The position numbers were made by a program, and so were the translations under genes. From an uncultured Eubacteriales bacterium (GTDB taxonomy: Bacteria; Bacillota; Clostridia; Oscillospirales; CAG-272), in the NCBI GenBank assembly GCA_934447715.1, contig CAKSER010000046.1, positions 1 to 10,882 of the forward strand: 10,882 nt of DNA, written 5' to 3'. The notes under the pieces were generated by a model that worked only from the letters and a program-made list of their open reading frames with translations, had not been told where the DNA came from and did no database searches. Numbering within the stretch: position 1 is the stretch's first letter; each line of letters opens with the position of its first letter. Below are positions 5,863-10,882 of this stretch, one piece after another.

Positions 5863-6654
5863 ATGGATTTTTACAGCGTGAACAGAGAAAGCCTGTTTTC
5901 TAAAAAAGCAAAGACGGCTATTGCAATTATCCTTGCGGCTGTTATTTTACTGCTCATTTTTATCTTCAGGGACAAGGTCGTTCCCGGATGGCACGAGGAC
6001 AAGAACGGAATTTACCACATCTCGCTCATCGGAAAAGACACGGGGCTTAAAAAGATCGGAAATGAATACTACATGTTTTCATATAAGGGCTATCTTCTTT
6101 ACGGCTGGAACAGCTACGGCGGCTTTTCCTACTATTCCGACGAAAACGGAAAGGTGCTCCGCACGCAGTACACTGTCGACGGCACGCTCTACAACTTCGA
6201 CGAGTCTGACGGCAGGCTGTATACCGGAACCAGAATCGTTGACGGCAAGCTTTATTACTTTGACGAATACGGCTTCAAGAAATACGGCGTTGTCTGCATA
6301 AACGGAGATTATTTCAGCTTCAATACAAAGGGCGCTCTTGACTACGGTCTTAAAGAGGTTGGCGGAAAGACCTATTACTTCAACAGTCAGGGAATTGCGC
6401 AGACCGGGCTGCAGTCGGTCGACGGAAGAACATACTTTTTCGGCGACGACGGTGCGCAGGTTATCGGCAGATATATCGACGAGGACGGTCTTTGCTGGTT
6501 CTACGACGAGGACGGAATGAGGCTTTACGGCTGGCAGAGCGACAGCAGTTCGGGAATTAAATCCTACTACTATGAGGACGGTTCTATTCCTGTCGGCGAG
6601 GTCGAAATTGACGGAGAAACCTTTGCTTTTGACAGCAACGGCGCTCTTATCTGA
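5863..6654 (+). CDS. Membrane-anchored choline/glucan-binding-like repeat protein
   Basis: The gene encodes 263 residues. A short basic cytosolic N-terminus (RESLFSKKAK) precedes one hydrophobic helix at about 18-35, with no lipobox or obvious signal-peptidase site. It is therefore a signal anchor with an external C-terminus. From about residue 40 to the end there are ten or eleven tandem repeats of roughly 20 residues with aromatic pairs and Gly, such as GTRIVDGKLYYFDEYGFKKY (121-141 region) and GLKEVGGKTYYFNSQGIAQT (162-181). This is the pattern of the cell-wall/choline-binding (CW_binding_1-like) beta-hairpin repeats that fold as a solenoid and bind wall choline or glucans. There is no catalytic domain, unlike many secreted relatives. 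It is the first gene of a likely operon with the RCC1-like protein 74 nt downstream. The ligand is unknown; repeat-family recognition is firm. Confidence 0.9.
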   Translation: MDFYSVNRESLFSKKAKTAIAIILAAVILLLIFIFRDKVVPGWHEDKNGIYHISLIGKDTGLKKIGNEYYMFSYKGYLLYGWNSYGGFSYYSDENGKVLRTQYTVDGTLYNFDESDGRLYTGTRIVDGKLYYFDEYGFKKYGVVCINGDYFSFNTKGALDYGLKEVGGKTYYFNSQGIAQTGLQSVDGRTYFFGDDGAQVIGRYIDEDGLCWFYDEDGMRLYGWQSDSSSGIKSYYYEDGSIPVGEVEIDGETFAFDSNGALI

Positions 6655-6728
6655 ATTTTAATCATTAAAGATTCTGAATCCAAAAAGAGCCGGGCTGAAA
6701 TCCCAGGCACTTTCCGGCGGAGGTTATT

Positions 6729-8798
6729 TTGGACAACACAAGATATCAAAAACTGAATAACGCAAAGGGATCCGGGCTTGTGTGTGGGGATTGCCCAGTA
6801 AAGGTGTCGGATGTTGCTATCCTTTTTGATACCGAGAGCAAAAAGAGAGTCCTTCAGATGACCTTTTCAAACGAAGGAGACAAATCGGTTCTCGGGGTTT
6901 ATATCAAGGTCATCTGCTATGACAGATACGGTAACATAATTCCCTACAGAGGAAAGGATTGCCGGCTATGGAGCTTTTCGACCCTTTCGCTTCCTGCGTT
7001 TGCAGACGACAGTGAGATCTTTGAGGGAGTAAAAAAGCTGGTAAATCTGGACTCTGACGACATTGTCGACTGCGACATTTTTGTTACAAAGATCTTTTTC
7101 ATCGGCAGCGGAAGCGTTTCCTTTAGTGAGGACGATTATGTTTCCTCCTTCCGTAAAAAGCAGGACGAAAAAAAGAAGCAGCGCGCCGACAATAGCGTAA
7201 GCGAGGACGGATCACGAAAAAAGACAAAAAAGCTGATTTCTCTTATAATAATCGGAGTTGTTTTGATATATGCCGCAGTAAGTCTTAGCGTATTCTTCTT
7301 CAATCGGATCGTAGTTCCGGGAAGAATAGAAAATCAGATCAACTCATATGTTGACAGCGGCGACTTTGACGATGCCCTGCTCTATGCAAAGGAAAAGGGT
7401 CGCGACGATCTTCACAACATGATCGTAAGCAAGGCATCCGAACACTATTTTGAAATCAAGGATTACGACAACGCGGTAAAATATGCCGCATTAAGCTACG
7501 ACAGCAATGTAAAAACCGATGCATACATCAATGCAGTACAGCTGCTTTCGGACGAGGCAGACTTTGACAAGGCTCTGGAGCTTGCACATCAGAGCGGAAT
7601 CGAATCGCTTGAAGGGGACACCGAAAAGCTTGCAGTCGAGTATTACAGAAAAGCCGGGGATTATCTTAAGGCGAGCGGATATATAAGCGACGAAAGGCGC
7701 GACAGCTATTCGGACTTTTATACCGAGGCTGCAGGGAAGCTGCTTGAATCGGGAGATGAAAAAACCGCCCTGCACTTCGGGCTTCTTTCAGGCAAAAAGG
7801 AGGACTGGCTTTCTCTTTACAACAAGGTTGTTTTAGAGCTTGTCGAAAAGAAGGATTTTGAAGCTGCAGCGCTTCTTATCTGCGACTCGGGCAGGACGAC
7901 TACAGACACTGTTACCAAAGAGCTTGCAAAAGCCGTATTCGAAAGCCTTGACGACAGTTTTATACGCTCGAATTTGAAATCGGTCTTTTCGCAGCTTTCT
8001 CTTGAAAAAAAGATCAGCTTTAACGCAAATCTTCTTGACATCGAAACGGATGCTGTCGCGGTAAACGGCGATAGAAAGGTCGAGGCGACAAACGAGATAT
8101 TCGCCTGGTCGGATGTCGCGTCGGTACGCACGTCCGGCAATCACACGGTATGCGTAAAAAAGGACGGAGCGGTTGCCGCAAAGGGAGACAATACATACCG
8201 CCAGTGCGATATTTCCGGGCTTAAGAATATAATTGATATAGGTGCCGGAGAATTTCACACCGTTGTACTGAAAAATGACGGCACGGCTGCCGCTGTCGGA
8301 TACAACAGCTTCGGTCAGTGCAACGTCGGAGAGTTTTCCGACATTGTCTCGGTCGCCGCAGGGAAAAACCATACGGTTCTTTTAAGAAGCGACGGAACGG
8401 TCGCTGCGGTGGGAGACAACAGTCTCGGTCAGTGCGATGTCTCGGAATTCTGCGACATTGTTGCCATTGCAGCAGGAGACAACTTTACGGTAGGTCTTAA
8501 ATCCGACGGAAAGCTGGTCGCCGCAGGAGACAATTCAAGAGGTCAATGCTCTGTTGCATCCGCAAAGGATGTGGTTAAAATTGCCGCAGGAGGCGACATG
8601 ACTGCCTGCATTTTAAGCGATAGAACCGTTTCTGTCTTCGGAGGGGAAGGAATCGACGCTTCCGGAATCAAAAATGCCGTCCTTGTTGCCGCAGGAAAGC
8701 AGAGCATCGCAGTCCTTACCGAAAACGGAACGGTCACGGCTCTCGGAAACGGGGCGCCTGACACCTCGGGCCTTAAAAACATCGGCAGGGCTGAATAA
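6729..8798 (+). CDS. Membrane protein with helical repeats and an RCC1-like propeller
   Basis: The gene encodes 689 residues from a TTG start, fixed by GGCGGAGG ending at 6723, 5 nt upstream; the next ATG is 40 codons in. Residues 1-140 form a predicted cytosolic domain with alternating beta pattern and a CGDC motif (19-22), unassigned to any family. A Lys/Arg-rich stretch (141-168) precedes one membrane helix (about 169-191). Residues 195-430 are helical hairpins with TPR-like spacing (for example DFDDALLYAKEKG and DYDNAVKYAALSY). Residues 455-685 hold about six RCC1/BLIP-II-like beta repeats of about 38 residues, with the pattern AAG..HTV.L.SDGTV.A.GDNS.GQCDV. Cysteines 493, 531, 569 and 607 recur exactly every 38 residues. 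The positive-inside rule places the repeats outside the cell. A binding or sensing role is inferred; the partner is unknown. It is probably co-transcribed with the upstream repeat protein, and asd follows after 44 nt. Confidence 0.9.
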   Translation: MDNTRYQKLNNAKGSGLVCGDCPVKVSDVAILFDTESKKRVLQMTFSNEGDKSVLGVYIKVICYDRYGNIIPYRGKDCRLWSFSTLSLPAFADDSEIFEGVKKLVNLDSDDIVDCDIFVTKIFFIGSGSVSFSEDDYVSSFRKKQDEKKKQRADNSVSEDGSRKKTKKLISLIIIGVVLIYAAVSLSVFFFNRIVVPGRIENQINSYVDSGDFDDALLYAKEKGRDDLHNMIVSKASEHYFEIKDYDNAVKYAALSYDSNVKTDAYINAVQLLSDEADFDKALELAHQSGIESLEGDTEKLAVEYYRKAGDYLKASGYISDERRDSYSDFYTEAAGKLLESGDEKTALHFGLLSGKKEDWLSLYNKVVLELVEKKDFEAAALLICDSGRTTTDTVTKELAKAVFESLDDSFIRSNLKSVFSQLSLEKKISFNANLLDIETDAVAVNGDRKVEATNEIFAWSDVASVRTSGNHTVCVKKDGAVAAKGDNTYRQCDISGLKNIIDIGAGEFHTVVLKNDGTAAAVGYNSFGQCNVGEFSDIVSVAAGKNHTVLLRSDGTVAAVGDNSLGQCDVSEFCDIVAIAAGDNFTVGLKSDGKLVAAGDNSRGQCSVASAKDVVKIAAGGDMTACILSDRTVSVFGGEGIDASGIKNAVLVAAGKQSIAVLTENGTVTALGNGAPDTSGLKNIGRAE

Positions 8799-8842
8799 TT
8801 ATATAAATTACGGAAATTTTTTGAAAGGTTTATTATATCACT

Positions 8843-9925
8843 ATGGAACAGAAACTCAAAGCAGGGATTATAGGTGCAACAGGAATGGTCGGACAGCGTT
8901 TTATTACGCTTTTAAAGGATCATCCGTATTTCGAGATAGCAAAGCTTGCCGCAAGCTCGCGCTCGGCAGGCAAAAAATATAAGGATGCTATCGGCAGCAG
9001 ATGGAAGCTCGACATTCCGATGCCGGAGGATATCGGAGAAATGACAGTCTACGATGCAAGCGATGTAAATACAGTCGCAGACGGTCTTGATCTTGTCTTC
9101 TGTGCGGTCGACATGAAAAAGGACGAGATTCTGACGCTTGAAGAGGCATATGCAAAAGCAGAGGTGCCGGTAATTTCCAACAACTCCGCAAACCGCTGGA
9201 CACCCGACGTACCGATGGTAGTGCCGGAAATAAACGACTCGCATCTTGCAGTCATCGAAGCGCAGAGAAAGCGCCTCGGCACAAAGAAGGGATTTATCGC
9301 GGTCAAGCCGAACTGCTCGATACAGAGCTATGTTCCGATGCTGACTCCGCTGCTCTGCTTCGGAATTAAGAGGGTGGTTGCAACAACCTATCAGGCAATA
9401 TCCGGCGCAGGAAAGACCTTTAAGGAATGGCCCGAGATGATCGACAACGTAATTCCGTATATCGGCGGAGAGGAAGAAAAGAGCGAGCAGGAGCCGCTTC
9501 GAATCTGGGGAACGGTAAAGGACGGCAAAATCGTAAATGCAGAAGCCCCGATCATTACGACCCAGTGCATCCGCGTTCCGGTAACAAACGGTCACCTTGC
9601 CGCTGTGTTTGTAGATTTTGAAAACAAGCCCACAAAGGAAGAAATCATCGAAAAGTGGAGAAGCTTCAAGGGAAAGCCGCAGGAGCTCGGGCTTCCCAGC
9701 GCTCCGAAGCAGTTCATTACCTATTTTGAAGAAGACAACCGTCCGCAGACCGGCGTTGACCGCATGCTTGAAAACGGAATGGGCGTTTCCTGCGGAAGAC
9801 TTCGCGAGGATTCGCTGTTTGACTACAAATTTGTAGGTCTTTCCCACAACACCTTAAGAGGTGCGGCAGGAGGTGCCGTGCTTATCGCGGAGCTTCTTAC
9901 AAAGGAAGGCTACATTACTCACTGA
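8843..9925 (+). CDS. asd: Aspartate-semialdehyde dehydrogenase, archaeal/fungal-type
   Basis: The gene encodes 360 residues. The enzyme reduces 4-phospho-aspartate to aspartate-4-semialdehyde with NADPH in the cytoplasm, the branch point toward lysine/diaminopimelate, threonine and methionine. The NADP-binding loop GATGMVGQRF is at 11-20. The catalytic Cys is 158 in KPNCSIQSY, followed by QAISGAGKTF (184-193), RVPVTNGH with the acid/base His251, and a C-terminal GLSHNTLRGAAGGAVL. The sequence style (PNCSIQ, length about 360) fits the archaeal/fungal ASADH subgroup rather than the E. coli type. The start ATG has GAAAGG at 8823-8828, 14 nt away, which is rather long but the only candidate. It follows the RCC1-like gene closely on the same strand and may be read from the same transcript, though no functional link is evident. 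Confidence 0.97.
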   Translation: MEQKLKAGIIGATGMVGQRFITLLKDHPYFEIAKLAASSRSAGKKYKDAIGSRWKLDIPMPEDIGEMTVYDASDVNTVADGLDLVFCAVDMKKDEILTLEEAYAKAEVPVISNNSANRWTPDVPMVVPEINDSHLAVIEAQRKRLGTKKGFIAVKPNCSIQSYVPMLTPLLCFGIKRVVATTYQAISGAGKTFKEWPEMIDNVIPYIGGEEEKSEQEPLRIWGTVKDGKIVNAEAPIITTQCIRVPVTNGHLAAVFVDFENKPTKEEIIEKWRSFKGKPQELGLPSAPKQFITYFEEDNRPQTGVDRMLENGMGVSCGRLREDSLFDYKFVGLSHNTLRGAAGGAVLIAELLTKEGYITH

Positions 9926-9998
9926 GCTCACCGATTTTCCGACCGGTGCCGTAGCGGAGAATGCTTGTGCCTTTATCGCCGGTCGGCGGCAAAAGCTC
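9924..9998 (+). repeat. Long imperfect inverted repeat after asd
   Basis: A perfect 8-bp pair, CCGACCGG (9939-9946) with CCGGTCGG (9979-9986), is extended by TTTT (9935-9938) with AAAA (9991-9994) across a 4-nt bulge. GAGCT (9924-9928) may pair with AGCTC (9994-9998). No T run follows, so it is not a classical terminator. It may be RNA structure in the spacer between asd and the ABC gene. Confidence 0.4.
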
Positions 9999-10058
9999 TG
10001 ATACCCTAGCTGGGATCGGCAGGAAAAAATCAGAAAAATAAAACAGAATACAGAAGTC

Positions 10059-10116
10059 TTATCCCCCTGTTCTGCACCGTACAGCATAATGCCTGCGCCG
10101 CGGAATGTGGGGATAA
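10059..10116 (+). promoter_or_regulatory. Stem-loop leader just upstream of the ABC transporter start
   Basis: TTATCCCC (10059-10066) pairs perfectly with GGGGATAA (10109-10116) around a 42-nt interior that can form CTGT/ACAG (10067-10070 with 10081-10084). The stem closes 6 nt before the SD AAAGGA (10123-10128). It could be a cis-acting leader that controls translation; it fits no riboswitch class I can name. Confidence 0.35.
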
Positions 10117-10140
10117 TGCTTGAAAGGACGGCAAATTCAG

Positions 10141-10590
10141 ATGCAGAATATGCAAAACGGGCAGGAAAGCCTGAAAAAATGCAAAAAGGACTTTACAAAG
10201 AGCCCACTGCGGCTGTTTTTTTCATATTACAAGCCGCATCTAAGGCTTTTCATTTTTGACCTTACATGTGCGCTGCTCATAGCGGTAGCGGATCTGTTAT
10301 TTCCATATGTAACGAACTATTCGCTTAAAAATCTTCTTCCGAACAACGCCTTCAAGGCGTTCTTTACGGTCATGGGCTTTTTGGTCATTGCATATATAAT
10401 CAAAGCCCTGCTGACATATTTTATTACATACTACGGTCACACCTGCGGTGTCAGAATCGAGACCGATATGCGCTCGGATCTTTTCAGTCATATTCAATCT
10501 CAGTCGTTCAAATTCTTTGACAGCAACCGGACAGGCGTAAGGTTTTGCTTGTATGCAATGCTGCAAAAGGATTTCCGGGATGTCCTTTAG
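10141..10590 (+). pseudogene. ABC exporter (multidrug/MsbA-like) transmembrane domain, truncated
   Basis: Only the N-terminal part of an ABC half-transporter is present; family members are about 580-600 residues with a C-terminal ATPase. Native sequence runs about 132 residues from the ATG at 10141: SPLRLFFSYYKPHLRLFIFD, TM1 about 37-57, TM2 about 72-97, then the coupling region RSDLFSHIQSQSFKFFDSNR followed by TG. At this point homologues continue with a polar stretch such as QLMSR. Here the frame instead runs 17 codons into antisense IS orfA sequence and stops at 10590. The ATG at 10141 is preferred over the TTG at 10120 because AAAGGA (10123-10128) precedes it by 12 nt. The transporter cannot function as it stands, unless the break is an assembly error. 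Confidence 0.85.
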
Positions 10591-10768
10591 GATTAAAGGC
10601 AGCTTCGCCATATTTTTCGTAGTCCCTTAACCAATGACAGATAATGCTTCTGTCCGCATTATATTCCTTTTCGAGTGTTCGAACTGAGATATGTTCATTT
10701 GAATGTTTACCTATGATTTCTAATTTTTGCTCTTTTGTCCATATTCGTCTCTTTTGTCCCTTTTTCAT
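10508..10768 (-). pseudogene. IS3-family transposase OrfA, 3'-truncated
   Basis: The start ATG at 10768 has GGGGG about 8 nt upstream. It encodes a DNA-binding helix-turn-helix protein of the IS3 OrfA type: MKKGQKRRIWTKEQKLEIIG, then the HTH around ISVRTLEKEYNADRSIICHW, then WLRDYEKYGEAAFNPKG and GNPFAALHTSKTL. Family members continue with a leucine-zipper helix before frameshifting into OrfB. Here IS-derived sequence ends near codon 76 (about 10541), and the last 11 codons down to 10508 are antisense to the ABC gene. In an intact element OrfA binds the IS ends and, fused to OrfB by frameshifting, forms the transposase. Confidence 0.85.
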
Positions 10769-10878
10769 TTTAATACCCCCTGATACATTTTAGCATAAGA
10801 AAAAGGTAGATACATGGTGGTTTTCCATGTGCCTACCTTTATTTTACTATTGCACTTGCAGGTGGGTTTCTCAATACA
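10541..10878 (-). mobile_element. IS3-family insertion sequence, end plus partial orfA
   Basis: This is the transposase-proximal end of an IS3-family (IS150-like) element. The apparent terminus, read on the minus strand, is TGTATTGAGAAACCCACCTG starting near 10878. It is followed by a terminator-like hairpin, a short promoter region, an AGGGGG SD and orfA. The element breaks off inside orfA at about 10541 where it meets ABC-transporter sequence. orfB, which carries the DDE catalytic domain, and the other inverted repeat are absent, so this copy cannot move by itself. Confidence 0.75.
10802..10840 (-). terminator. Inward-facing terminator at the IS end
   Basis: A 16-bp stem (10802-10817 with 10825-10840) has one mismatch, one G-T wobble and a 7-nt loop. 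On the minus strand it is followed by CTACCTTTTTCTT, a U tract, and lies between the IS terminus and orfA. Such hairpins are known to stop external transcripts from activating transposase; that role is inferred here. Confidence 0.65.
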
Positions 10879-10882
10879 AAAA

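Noticed and set aside
8912..9847. A 311-codon minus-strand open frame
   Set aside because: It is antisense to asd, which has intact catalytic motifs; the frame is open only because of codon composition.
10055..10120. DnaA-box-like sequences (TTATCCCC and its complement)
   Set aside because: They do not match TTATNCACA and form an inverted pair rather than a box cluster; no origin context is present.

Overview
The window looks like chromosome of an endospore-forming Firmicute of the class Clostridia, plausibly a gut Lachnospiraceae or Oscillospiraceae relative. The evidence is a CotF-family spore-coat gene, Gram-positive-type Shine-Dalgarno (SD) sequences with TTG starts, and membrane proteins carrying clostridial-type choline/glucan-binding-like and RCC1-like repeats. 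Genus cannot be fixed by eye.

Layout. Positions 1-2008 (minus) hold secA, cut at the left window edge. A 202-bp divergent promoter region separates it from trmL (2211-2708, plus), a tRNA wobble-nucleotide 2'-O-methyltransferase. Next come a small single-pass membrane protein (2874-3122) and a GC-richer non-coding stretch that can fold extensively and ends in a terminator (3344-3368), a candidate RNA gene. A two-gene spore-coat operon follows (3480-3656 and 3670-3918), closed by a strong bidirectional terminator that also serves the convergent gene on the right.

Positions 4072-8798 form the most unusual block. On the minus strand lies a zinc-ribbon, tail-anchored Ser/Thr kinase-like protein whose catalytic-loop Asp is Gln, so it is probably a pseudokinase. 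Divergent from it, after a 411-bp regulatory region, are two membrane-anchored repeat proteins on the plus strand. The first (5863-6654) has an N-terminal anchor and about ten choline/glucan-binding-like repeats. The second (6729-8798) has a cytosolic N-terminal domain, one membrane helix, a helical-repeat region and RCC1-like propeller repeats. The intergenic region has consensus-like promoters in both directions. A 9-bp-arm palindrome sits inside the plus-strand promoter, and a hairpin lies between the SD and the start codon. This may be an envelope-linked sensing or scaffolding module; that role is inferred from architecture and arrangement only.

Positions 8843-9925 encode an archaeal/fungal-type aspartate-semialdehyde dehydrogenase (asd). 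After a 215-bp spacer with long inverted repeats, an ABC-exporter gene begins at 10141 but breaks off near 10537. There it meets, head-on, the interior of an IS3-family orfA on the minus strand. The apparent terminus of that IS is only a few bases from the right end of the window. The IS copy is therefore internally truncated, or the join is an assembly artefact.
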